A stretch of DNA of 64,000 bases from contig NZ_JAAGWD010000001.1 in NCBI RefSeq assembly GCF_010686685.1, positions 806,001 through 870,000 of the forward strand, given 5' to 3'. Position numbers and translations under genes: made by a program. The notes beneath the pieces are model-generated. The model did not search any database. It was not told the origin of the DNA and saw only the letters and a list, made by a program, of their open reading frames with translations. This document shows positions 43,797-52,299 of the stretch, piece by piece. This DNA is from Pontibacter burrus (GTDB lineage Bacteria; Bacteroidota; Bacteroidia; Cytophagales; Hymenobacteraceae). Positions within the stretch are counted from its first letter, which is position 1. Each line of letters begins with the position of its first letter.

Positions 43797-46700
43797 ATGA
43801 AGCACATCCTGAAGAATTACCAGCGCAGGCTACTGAACCTGAGCAGCAACAACAGAGCCCTGCTGCTGCTGCGCCTGTCTGCTGAACTACACCTGGATGT
43901 GGAGTCGCTGGACTTTATTCTGGGCACCCCTGCTTTTAATGTTATAAACAGGCTGGTAGCTGGTACCCGGAAAATTCGGCTGTGCCCGGTAGCTGATAGC
44001 CGTTATGCCCCTGTTGCCCCACTCAGCAGGCGTTTGCGCTACATTAAGCGTCGCACCGACATGATTCTGGAGGAACGCGGGAGTCAGGAACTTTACCTGG
44101 GCTGGCCTTTTGTGCATGGTAAGTTTGCCGATGGCACTGCAGTGCGTTGTCCGCTGTTTTTGTACCCGGTGCAGCTGCAGGTTAATGCGGCGCAGGAGTG
44201 GGAGTTGGTACAAAGCACGGAGCAACAGCCGCGGTTTAACCAAAGTTTTTTGCTGGCTTATGCGCACTATAGCGGTACCCCGGTAGCCGAAAACCTGCTG
44301 GAGCTGGATGTAGGCACATTGCCAACCCATGCGCTGGAATTCAGAACGCAGGTATATGAATTGCTGAAGTCGGGGCAACTGGCCGTGCATGTCGGGCGGG
44401 AGTTTTTCGTTGATAAGCTGAAGCCTTTCCGGAACTATAAAAAAGCGGAATACGAAGCAGACCTGAAGCCGGGGCAACTATACCTGGAGCCAGAAGCCGT
44501 TCTGGGCATTTATCCGCAGGCAGCGTCTTATCTGCTTTCTGATTACGATGAACTGCTGAAGCGGGAAGACCTGCAGACGATGGAGGATTTGTTCGCAGCT
44601 CCTGAAGCTGCTGCACAGCCGGCGCAGGCGCAGCATACATTTACAGCATTTAATATAGATGCCTCGCAGGAGGAGGCGCTGCAACAGGTAAAACAAGGCC
44701 GCTCCATAGTTGTGCAGGGGCCGCCAGGTACAGGCAAATCGCAGCTAATCTGTAACCTGGTGTCGGATTTTACGGCTCGGGGCAAGAAGGTATTGGTGGT
44801 TAGCCAGAAACGTGCCGCGCTGGATGTGGTGCACAAACGCTTGTCGGAAGCCGGTTTGGGAAAATTTGCCGCTTTGGTGCACGACATCAACGCCGACCGC
44901 AAACCTGTTTTTCAACAGCTGCAACTACAGATAGAGCAACTAGCCGAGTATAAAAAGCAAAACCTGGCCCTCAACAGCATTTATACCGACCGCGCCTTTC
45001 TGGAAGTGAGCCGTGGCATAAACCGTTGCACCGAAAAGCTGGATCAGTCTAAAAGAGCTTTATTTGATAGCAGCCATTGCGGGTGGTCGGCCAAGGAACT
45101 TTACCTGCGCAGCAACCTGCAGGAGCCCCACATTACACTGCCAAACTATAAGCTCTTTACCGCAACTATAGCCGCTGAATTTCTGCCGAATTTGCGCCGC
45201 TATCTGGAAAACGCTATCGTTTTCAACCAGCAGAATTTCACGTGGAAAAACCGGCGCAGCTTTAAAAACTATAGTTGGCCGCAGCGCCAGGAACTGGAGC
45301 AAACTATAGCGCAGCTACCGGAGCAATATGCAGCACTAAAACAAACTATAGGGGAGCTGAGTGGTTTTGGTTTTGAGCTGGGAATGCTGGAGAACTATAA
45401 AGCAGCCCTGCCAACTATAGCCGAATTACAGCAGCTACTGGCGCAGGGGGAAATAGCGGAAACCCTGCAGACTTTACAGCAGCATGCCTCCAAAGAACTA
45501 ACGCAGCAACTACAACAGTTAAAAGAACTATACCTGGTTTGCCCGGCTCCGGATGCAGCTTTGCCTGAGCATGAGTTACCAATTATAAAACAAGCTATAG
45601 TTGCCCACGAGCAGCAAAAAAACAACCTGCTGAAAAGCGTAAGCTGGCCTTTCTCGGCTGATAAAAAAGTGCTGAAAAAGGCGCTGGCAAACTATAAACT
45701 GGAACTGAACGAACCCGGTATCGGAGAACTGCAGCGCAGATTGCAACTCCGTGAACAGGCCGAGCAGCTGACACAAACTATAAATGCAAGTATAGGTGCC
45801 AGTTTCAGAATTACAGATTACCCAAACCAGGTACTGCAAAAAGTGGCAACTATAGAACAGGCCTTGCATGCTAGGAAGCTGCTCCGAAAACTACACCGCG
45901 AAAAAATACTGCACGAGAAACAACAGCAGACTATAGCCCTGCGGGCACAGCTCCAAAAACTGACAGACCAGGTCAACGAACTGCAGGCAAACTATAGTTA
46001 CTGGCTAAACCGGCTCACCGAGGATCAGATCAGTTGCCTTATAAAGGATAGCAACTATAGAACCCTTTTGCTTCAGGAGCTGGGGCAGTATTTTGAGCAA
46101 CTGGTGGCGCATGATGCACTGGAGGCTTCTTTTACCGAGGCGGAGCTGGAAACAGTCCGGCAAATCTTGTCGCAAACTATAGTTTCGGTTGAGCAGGGAG
46201 AACAGCTTTTTTTGAACAGTCTGTACCTGGCCTGGCTTTACGACCTGGAAAACCGGCATCCGGAGCTGCGCATGGCTTCGAGTGGCGAACTGGATAATCT
46301 GGAAAAAGAGCTGCAGCAGTTATTAACCGAAAAGCAACGCCTGAGCCAGGAGATTGTGCTGTCGCAGCTGCGCGAACGGACGTATGCCGATATGGAATTT
46401 AACCGGCTGGGCAACGCCGTAACTTACCGCAGACTGCAGGCGCAGGTGAGCAAAAAACGAAGCCTATACCCGATCCGGAAGCTGTTTGGTTTGTTCCCGG
46501 ATGAGATATTGAAACTGGTGCCTTGCTGGCTGGCTTCCCCCGAAACGGTGTCGGCGGTGCTGCCGTTGGAGCGCTGCTTTGATGTGGTGATCTTTGACGA
46601 AGCCTCGCAGTGCTTTGCAGAAACGGGTATTCCGGCCATGCTGCGCGGAACGCAGGTAGTGGTAGCCGGCGATGAGCAGCAGCTTAAACCATCGGACCTG

Positions 46701-47729
46701 TACCGCGCCCGCTGGAGCGATTTCGCCGCCGATGAAATAGAGGAATTATCTGCCGAATCTTTGTTGCAGCTGTGCAGTCTGTATCTGCCGCAAACCATGC
46801 TCACGCAGCACTACCGCAGCCATCATCCCGAACTGATTGAATTCTCGAACCAGCACTTTTACCGCAGCAAACTCGAGCTGATACCCGACCTGCCCGAACT
46901 GAACAAGGCTATACCAGCTATAGAGTACATTAAAGTTAATGGCCTGTGGCAGGATAACAGCAACTTGCCGGAGGCACAAAAAACAGCAGATCTGGTTTTA
47001 GAATTATTGCGACAAGGGCAGCAGGAGATAGGCGTGATCACCTTTAACTATAACCAACAGATGCTGGTGCAGGATGTGTTGGAAGAGCAGGCGCGACAGC
47101 AAACTATAGCTTTGCCTTCATCCGTTCTGGTAAAGAACATCGAGAACATGCAGGGCGATGAAAAGGATGTGATCATCTTGTCGGTGGGGTATGCGCCTGA
47201 TGAGCAAGGGAAGTTTGCCATGCAGTTTGGTAGCCTGAACCAGGCTGGTGGCGAAAACCGCCTGAATGTGGCTGTAACCCGGGCCAGGCGTAAAATTATA
47301 GTGGTGGCAAGTATCACTCCGGATCAACTGCAGGTAGAAAACACGCTACACCCCGGCCCCAAACTACTGAAAGCTTATCTACACTATGCACTGCAGGTCA
47401 GCAAAGGTAACTTCCATTATCAGCCTAAAACAGAAGCGCTGCCGGGACAGGTACCTTTGCTGAAAGAATTGTTGGTGCGCCAGCTACCGGACCTGAAGCA
47501 AGCGGTACCCTTTGCAGACTTAACTATAGTTGAGAACGACAACTATATAGCAGCTATCTTAACCGATGATGATCTCTACTATAGTTACTTATCTGCCAAA
47601 CATACGCACGCCGATGTGCCCAAACTGCTGCAGCAGCGCCAGTGGCCGTACCAGAAAATCTACAGCCGCCAGTACTGGACAGACAAGGCTAAGGTAATTG
47701 ACGCAGTTCTGGAGTTCAAGAGTTTATGA
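43797..47729 (+). CDS. Large superfamily-1 (Upf1/Dna2-like) helicase
   Basis: A 1,310-residue protein from the ATG at 43797; a TTG seven codons upstream is less likely. The N-terminal ~280 residues are a DUF4011-like region. The helicase core is split: motif I (GPPGTGKS) near residue 308, then a ~600-residue Gln/Leu-rich, coiled-coil-like insertion, then motif II (VIFDEASQ, near 932), motif III (VVVAGDEQQLKPS) and the C-terminal motifs (QHYRSHHPELI; VKNIENMQGDEKDVIILSVGY; LNVAVTRARRK). It would unwind DNA or RNA. No nuclease domain or clear partner gene is present. The reading frame contains about 16 CTATAG motifs. Confidence 0.85.
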   Translation: MKHILKNYQRRLLNLSSNNRALLLLRLSAELHLDVESLDFILGTPAFNVINRLVAGTRKIRLCPVADSRYAPVAPLSRRLRYIKRRTDMILEERGSQELYLGWPFVHGKFADGTAVRCPLFLYPVQLQVNAAQEWELVQSTEQQPRFNQSFLLAYAHYSGTPVAENLLELDVGTLPTHALEFRTQVYELLKSGQLAVHVGREFFVDKLKPFRNYKKAEYEADLKPGQLYLEPEAVLGIYPQAASYLLSDYDELLKREDLQTMEDLFAAPEAAAQPAQAQHTFTAFNIDASQEEALQQVKQGRSIVVQGPPGTGKSQLICNLVSDFTARGKKVLVVSQKRAALDVVHKRLSEAGLGKFAALVHDINADRKPVFQQLQLQIEQLAEYKKQNLALNSIYTDRAFLEVSRGINRCTEKLDQSKRALFDSSHCGWSAKELYLRSNLQEPHITLPNYKLFTATIAAEFLPNLRRYLENAIVFNQQNFTWKNRRSFKNYSWPQRQELEQTIAQLPEQYAALKQTIGELSGFGFELGMLENYKAALPTIAELQQLLAQGEIAETLQTLQQHASKELTQQLQQLKELYLVCPAPDAALPEHELPIIKQAIVAHEQQKNNLLKSVSWPFSADKKVLKKALANYKLELNEPGIGELQRRLQLREQAEQLTQTINASIGASFRITDYPNQVLQKVATIEQALHARKLLRKLHREKILHEKQQQTIALRAQLQKLTDQVNELQANYSYWLNRLTEDQISCLIKDSNYRTLLLQELGQYFEQLVAHDALEASFTEAELETVRQILSQTIVSVEQGEQLFLNSLYLAWLYDLENRHPELRMASSGELDNLEKELQQLLTEKQRLSQEIVLSQLRERTYADMEFNRLGNAVTYRRLQAQVSKKRSLYPIRKLFGLFPDEILKLVPCWLASPETVSAVLPLERCFDVVIFDEASQCFAETGIPAMLRGTQVVVAGDEQQLKPSDLYRARWSDFAADEIEELSAESLLQLCSLYLPQTMLTQHYRSHHPELIEFSNQHFYRSKLELIPDLPELNKAIPAIEYIKVNGLWQDNSNLPEAQKTADLVLELLRQGQQEIGVITFNYNQQMLVQDVLEEQARQQTIALPSSVLVKNIENMQGDEKDVIILSVGYAPDEQGKFAMQFGSLNQAGGENRLNVAVTRARRKIIVVASITPDQLQVENTLHPGPKLLKAYLHYALQVSKGNFHYQPKTEALPGQVPLLKELLVRQLPDLKQAVPFADLTIVENDNYIAAILTDDDLYYSYLSAKHTHADVPKLLQQRQWPYQKIYSRQYWTDKAKVIDAVLEFKSL

Positions 47730-47789
47730 TTCCTCATCCGGGGCGAAACTATAGCTTACATCTACCAATTTTATAACTAAAAATAACGA

Positions 47790-48644
47790 ATGCTGATAAA
47801 GCTCTTTACCCTTTACGTGTACCTGCAAACAGCGCTCTGCGGTTGCGGGCCGGATATACGCAACAGCGATTTTGAACGCATGCGCGCGAACTATAAAGTA
47901 AAGGTAGAGAAGCTCGGCAGAATGGATAAACGCATAAAGGAAAGCTCTGGCCTGGCCCGTGCTACCGACTCCACTTTTTACACTAACCCCGACAGTGGCC
48001 TGCCGGCTGAACTATACGAGTTTAATTTGAACGGCGAGCTGCTGCAAACGATAGCGTTGCCCATCCCGAACCAGGATTGGGAAGACCTGGCGCAGGATCA
48101 GAATGGCAACCTGTATATCGGCGATTTCGGGAACAACAGTAACCAACGGCGCGACCTGAAAGTGTACCGGCTGCAGGAAAAGACCATGCAGGTAACAGAT
48201 ACACTCCAATTCAGCTTTGCCGACCAGGCTGAGTTCCCACCACCCCGCAAGGACAAGCATTATGACCTGGAAGCCTTCTTTTATCACCGCGATTCGTTGT
48301 ATCTTTTTACTAAAAGCTGGGCAGCCCGGCCGGTTACGCAACTATACAAACTACCAGTTGCCGGCAACAGGCAGGCCTTACCTCCAGTAGCCCGCTTACA
48401 ATTAAAATCACCTGTTACGGCCGCCGATATTTCTCCGGATACGGCAGCTTACGCACTCTTGGGATACGGGCGCTTGTACCTGTTTGAGCCAGAAAACGGA
48501 ACGATAGACCTGCAAGGGAAACGCTATTGCCTGCCGCTCGGGCGTACAGGCCAGGCCGAAGCTATTTTGTTTCTGGAGCCGGGGCAGTTGCTCATCACCA
48601 ACGAGAAAGGAAAAGTCTATCGTGTAACCTACCAGCCCAGATAA
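47790..48644 (+). CDS. Secreted beta-propeller protein (SdiA-regulated/NHL-like)
   Basis: A 284-residue protein with an N-terminal hydrophobic segment (IKLFTLYVYLQTALC) that could be a lipoprotein or Sec signal. The body has propeller-like repeats: IKESSGLARATDSTFYT, PNQDWEDLAQDQNGNLYIGDFGNN, YDLEAFFYHRDSLYLFTK. These resemble the SGLA..D.EGIA...G.LYI.DE pattern of SdiA-regulated proteins. Such propellers often bind ligands or calcium; no enzyme residues can be named. It lies 60 bases after the helicase gene. Confidence 0.65.
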   Translation: MLIKLFTLYVYLQTALCGCGPDIRNSDFERMRANYKVKVEKLGRMDKRIKESSGLARATDSTFYTNPDSGLPAELYEFNLNGELLQTIALPIPNQDWEDLAQDQNGNLYIGDFGNNSNQRRDLKVYRLQEKTMQVTDTLQFSFADQAEFPPPRKDKHYDLEAFFYHRDSLYLFTKSWAARPVTQLYKLPVAGNRQALPPVARLQLKSPVTAADISPDTAAYALLGYGRLYLFEPENGTIDLQGKRYCLPLGRTGQAEAILFLEPGQLLITNEKGKVYRVTYQPR

Positions 48645-48726
48645 ACAGCATCCTGCACCATACGCATCGCTTCATCCTGAAAAGCTGCTCTCCCGTAACT
48701 ATAGCTACAGACCAACGCAGAACAAG

Positions 48727-49599
48727 ATGCAACAGACAATATTAGTTACAGGCGCTACCGGCACTGTAGGCAGAGAAGTGGTAAAACAGCTGGCCATGCT
48801 GGATAACATCAGGGTAAGAGCAGGAGTGCATTCCGTTATAAAAGGCGAAAACCTGCGCCGCCTGCCCGATGTGGAGATAGTGGAAATGGAGTTTACAGAC
48901 CCCGACTCGCTGCACGCCGCTTTTACACACGCCGATAAAGTTTTCCTGATCACACCGTTTACGGATGAGCAGGTAGAGATGGCCAAAAAGCTCGTTGACG
49001 AAGCCAGACGTACCGGCGTAAAGCACATCGTAAAATTATCAGCAATGGGAGCAGGGGCAGAACATGGAATTCAGCTCGGCCGCTGGCACCGCGAAATAGA
49101 AGACTATATTAAAGAGAGTGGGATTCCTTATACTTTTTTGCGGCCATCCAGCTTTATGCAAAACATCGAAAACTATAACGCGCAAACTATAAAGGAGGAA
49201 GGCAAACTATATATGCCTACCGGTGAAGGAAAAGTACCATACATAGATGCCCGCGACATTGCAGTTGTAGCAGTAGAGGCTCTGACGGGCAATGGGCATG
49301 AAGGCAAAATTTATGACCTGACCGGCCCGGAAGAGCTTACTGGTGCTGAGATTGCCGAAGCCCTGAGTGCTGCAACAGGTAAACCGGTAACTTATGTGGA
49401 TGTGCCGGAAGATGCAGCCCGCCAAAGCATGCAGCAGCAACAGCTGCCAGAGTGGTTTATATCATCGTTTCTTGAACTATGCGGTGTGCAGCGTGCGGGG
49501 CATGCAGGTACAACAAACCACCAGGTGGAACAGCTTACGGGTTGCAAGCCGCATACCTTCCGGCAGTTTGCACACGATTATAAAGACTGTTTTATATAG
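48727..49599 (+). CDS. NmrA-type SDR NAD(P)-binding reductase
   Basis: A 290-residue atypical short-chain dehydrogenase. The dinucleotide-binding loop is VTGATGTVGREV at 6-17. TYR/LYS of classical SDRs is not conserved, as in the NmrA/QOR2 group (KLSAMGAGAEHG; YTFLRPSSFMQN; DARDIAVVAVEAL). Members act as NADPH-dependent quinone or azo reductases or redox sensors. Cytosolic and monocistronic, with a terminator. Confidence 0.85.
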   Translation: MQQTILVTGATGTVGREVVKQLAMLDNIRVRAGVHSVIKGENLRRLPDVEIVEMEFTDPDSLHAAFTHADKVFLITPFTDEQVEMAKKLVDEARRTGVKHIVKLSAMGAGAEHGIQLGRWHREIEDYIKESGIPYTFLRPSSFMQNIENYNAQTIKEEGKLYMPTGEGKVPYIDARDIAVVAVEALTGNGHEGKIYDLTGPEELTGAEIAEALSAATGKPVTYVDVPEDAARQSMQQQQLPEWFISSFLELCGVQRAGHAGTTNHQVEQLTGCKPHTFRQFAHDYKDCFI

Positions 49600-49624
49600 T
49601 TTGGAAGAATGAACAGCAGGCATA

Positions 49625-49657
49625 AAAAAACCACTCCTTATTCAGGAGTGGTTTTTT
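49625..49657. terminator. Bidirectional terminator
   Basis: AAAAAACCACTCCT (49625-49638) and AGGAGTGGTTTTTT (49644-49657) pair perfectly around TATTC, between the converging reductase gene and the GYGS-repeat gene. Confidence 0.9.
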
Positions 49658-49675
49658 GTTTATAGTTTATACCTA

Positions 49676-51688
49676 TTAATAATCAGAGTCGAGGTTGCGG
49701 TAACGGTCGCTGCGGTGGGTCTGGTAATCGCTGCCCTGGTGACGGTCTCGCTGGCTACTGCCACCCTGGCCACTACCGTAGCCACCGAAATTCTCTCTTG
49801 AGCTTGACCCGCGGTTATCGCTGTAATAAGAGGTACCACTGTCCATAGAACCATAACGGCCCTGGTCGCCGCCTCGGCCACCCTGGCCATAGCCACCTGA
49901 ACTATAGCCGCTACCATAGCTGCCCTGGTTTGAACTACCTGATCCGTAACCATAACCGCCGCTCATGCCACGGCTAAAGTTGCTGTCTCCGTAGCCGCCC
50001 TGGCTGCCATAGCTGCCCTGCGAGCCACGACCCGATGAGGAACCATAACCGCCCTGATCGTAATCGCTGCTATACGAACCACGGGATGAGCCATATCCAC
50101 CCTGGCCGTAGTCGCTACCCTGAGAGCCGTAACGAGACGAGCGATACTCATCGTTATAAGAACCGCCTCTTGAGCCGTAACCGCCCTGAGAACCATAGCC
50201 ACCGCGCATAGAGCTCTGAGAATCATACCCTCTTGATGAGCCATAGTCATCGCGGTCGTATTCACTCATGCCTCGAGATGATCCGTAACCCATCGATCCA
50301 TGTCGGTCTCTGTCGCTGTCGTGGCTACCATAGCCTGAGCTGGAGCCATAGCCGCCCTGCATACCTGGTCTGGATGAACCTGAACCACTCATGCTGGAGC
50401 CATAACCCTCCTGACCGCTGCCATAGCCTGACGAGCCGTAGCCACCCTGGCTGCCGCCTCTGCCATGGCTGCTTTGTGAACCATGACCACTACCCATAGA
50501 AGATGAGCCATAGTTTGATCCGCCCTGGAAGCCCTGGCTACCAGAAGATGAACCATAGCTGCTCTGGCTGCCACGGCCCTGGCTGCTCATAGAGCCGCTT
50601 CCGCCATAACCACCTGATGAGCCCTGGCCACCGAAATTACTCTGAGAGCCATAGCCTCCCTGCGATGATCCGTAGCCACCCTGGCTACCAAAGTTGCTTT
50701 GTGAGCTGCCGCCGTAGCCCGAACGGCCTTCGCCGCTGCGTTGGTTGTAGCTGCCCATGCCGCCCTGGTCGTTCATTACACCGTAACCGCCCTGCTCATC
50801 GCCTTCGCGATCGGAGTAGCCGCCCTGCATACCGCCATAGCTGCCGTAAGATCCCTGGTTATAGTTATCCTGGCTGCGAACGCGGTTGCCTTCCATGCCG
50901 CCCTGGTTGCCATAGTTATAGCCACCCTGGCTTCCCCAGTTACCTGAGTCGGAACCTGAGCTACTGCCATGACTTCTCTGCGAACCATAACCACCAGACA
51001 TACTCTGCGACGAACCTTGTCCACCGCTCATGCCCTGGCTGCCGTAGCCGCTCTGCATACCTGAGCCACGGTGCATGCCGCTACCCATTGATGATGATGA
51101 ACCATAATCGCCCTGATAACCATAGCCGCTCTGGCCGCCATAGTTGCCATGCTGCGATCCGTAACCATAACCGCCCTGTGCGCCATAGCCACTCTGCTGG
51201 CCGCTCTGGCCACCATAGTTACCCTGACCAGACGATGATCCAAAATCACCTTCGTAGCCATAGTTGCTTTGGCCACCCTGCTGCGACGAGCCATAGTTGC
51301 CCTGCTGCATGCTGCTACCGGAGCCGGTGCTCATAGAGCCATAGCCACCCATGTTGCCAGACTGTTGCTGGTCTGAGTCAGAGCCTGATGTTGAACTTTT
51401 ACCTGATTTAGAAGATGAGGTGCCTGATTTGGCTTTGGTACCAGTGCTGCTGGATTTTGCTTTTGTGGATGATGCAGAAGTGCTGCCGGTTGTTGTAGAA
51501 GCAGACTTGCCGCTTTTAGCTTGTGTACCTGATGAACCTGAAGAACCAGATCCGGACTTGGAACCTGTAGAGCTGCTGGATCCTGAGCTGCTCATGCCTG
51601 TACTGCCAGTACCCGACATTGCATTTGATGATCCTGAAGTGCTGCCGGACATGCTGCCCGAGTTCTGATTTTTTTCGTTGTCTTTCAT
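49676..51688 (-). CDS. Gly/Ser/Tyr-rich prion-like low-complexity protein
   Basis: The protein has 670 residues and no signal peptide or membrane segment. Residues 1-~115 are Ser/Gly/Thr with Lys (KSGSGSSGSSGTQAKSGK). From ~116 to the end it is built of GGYGS, SYGSQ and NYGGQ units, with sparse Arg/Asp clusters (DSDRDRHGSMGYG, SEYDRDDYGSS). Tyr is evenly spaced, nearly always in G-Y-G or S-Y-G. The C-terminal ~30 residues are charged (RDRHQGSDYQTHRSDRYRNLDSDY). The composition is like the FUS/EWS class. The frame is open over 2 kb and preceded by a Shine-Dalgarno AGGAG, supporting expression. Function unknown; divergent from the cold-shock gene. Confidence 0.8.
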   Translation of the reverse strand: MKDNEKNQNSGSMSGSTSGSSNAMSGTGSTGMSSSGSSSSTGSKSGSGSSGSSGTQAKSGKSASTTTGSTSASSTKAKSSSTGTKAKSGTSSSKSGKSSTSGSDSDQQQSGNMGGYGSMSTGSGSSMQQGNYGSSQQGGQSNYGYEGDFGSSSGQGNYGGQSGQQSGYGAQGGYGYGSQHGNYGGQSGYGYQGDYGSSSSMGSGMHRGSGMQSGYGSQGMSGGQGSSQSMSGGYGSQRSHGSSSGSDSGNWGSQGGYNYGNQGGMEGNRVRSQDNYNQGSYGSYGGMQGGYSDREGDEQGGYGVMNDQGGMGSYNQRSGEGRSGYGGSSQSNFGSQGGYGSSQGGYGSQSNFGGQGSSGGYGGSGSMSSQGRGSQSSYGSSSGSQGFQGGSNYGSSSMGSGHGSQSSHGRGGSQGGYGSSGYGSGQEGYGSSMSGSGSSRPGMQGGYGSSSGYGSHDSDRDRHGSMGYGSSRGMSEYDRDDYGSSRGYDSQSSMRGGYGSQGGYGSRGGSYNDEYRSSRYGSQGSDYGQGGYGSSRGSYSSDYDQGGYGSSSGRGSQGSYGSQGGYGDSNFSRGMSGGYGYGSGSSNQGSYGSGYSSGGYGQGGRGGDQGRYGSMDSGTSYYSDNRGSSSRENFGGYGSGQGGSSQRDRHQGSDYQTHRSDRYRNLDSDY

Positions 51689-52035
51689 AGTTTAATCTCC
51701 TGGATTTATAGTAGTTAATAATTAGCGCGATGTTGGCTGCCGGCGCGATTAGAGCCGGTGTATCAGCCACTTTCCGTTTCCCTCCTTCAGGCTTTGAAAT
51801 GTGCCCGTAAAGCAAAACTGATCGCTTTAACTATACGCACCTAGTGGAACATGGTTATTGCTATATCACAATGCAACCTCTGAAATTTTACGAAACCGGG
51901 AGAGTGCATGGAGCAGTTTTAGAGCGGTAAAAGTGAACCCATGAAATGTTCGGGTAAAAAAATAATTGAGCAGAATAGCAATTGTATTGGTCAGTGTTTG
52001 TTACCTTTACTGCAATTATTAAAAAATTATTTATC
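51689..52035. other. Divergent regulatory region
   Basis: It separates the GYGS-repeat gene (minus) and the cold-shock gene (plus). On the minus side AGGAG lies 8 bases before the ATG. On the plus side TTG (51982-51984) and TACCTTTA (52002-52009) resemble a -33/-7 pair with a short 17-base spacer. No ORF of interest is inside. Confidence 0.6.
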
Positions 52036-52227
52036 ATGCAAACAGGTAAAGTAAAATTCTTTAACGTATCAAAAGGTTTCGGTTTCATCATCGCTGACGA
52101 TACAAACCAGGAGATCTTCGTACACCAGACAGGTCTTACGAGCGAGATCCGTGAGAACGACCGCGTTTCTTACGACGTTAAAGACGGTAAAAAAGGATTG
52201 AATGCTATTAACGTAGAGAAAATCTAA
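52036..52227 (+). CDS. Cold-shock domain protein
   Basis: From the ATG at 52036 the protein has 63 residues (MQTGKVKFFNVSKGFGFI). An upstream ATG at 51982 would add 18 untypical residues and overlap the promoter, so it is rejected. The RNA-binding motifs RNP1 (KGFGFI) and RNP2 (EIFVHQ, in place of DVFVH) are present. It binds single-stranded RNA/DNA and melts secondary structure. The Bacteroidota-type short form is monocistronic with a UUCG-tetraloop terminator. Confidence 0.93.
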   Translation: MQTGKVKFFNVSKGFGFIIADDTNQEIFVHQTGLTSEIRENDRVSYDVKDGKKGLNAINVEKI

Positions 52228-52270
52228 GTTATTAACAATATAAGCCTTCGGGCTCATTCATCATTTTTAG

Positions 52271-52298
52271 CCCGCTCAGTTCGCTGAGCGGGTTTTTT
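52271..52298. terminator. UUCG tetraloop terminator
   Basis: CCCGCTCAG, TTCG, CTGAGCGGG (52271-52292) then six T. It lies between the converging cold-shock and EEP genes. Confidence 0.9.
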
Positions 52299-52299
52299 A

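Noticed and set aside
50617..51336. 239-codon open frame on the plus strand within the GYGS-repeat gene
   Set aside because: Cys/His/Ser/Arg-rich nonsense typical of the antisense of Gly/Ser/Tyr repeats; the minus frame is longer, has an SD sequence and a coherent composition.
51982..52035. Upstream start for the cold-shock protein
   Set aside because: The 18 added residues are not found in cold-shock proteins, and the region resembles the promoter.
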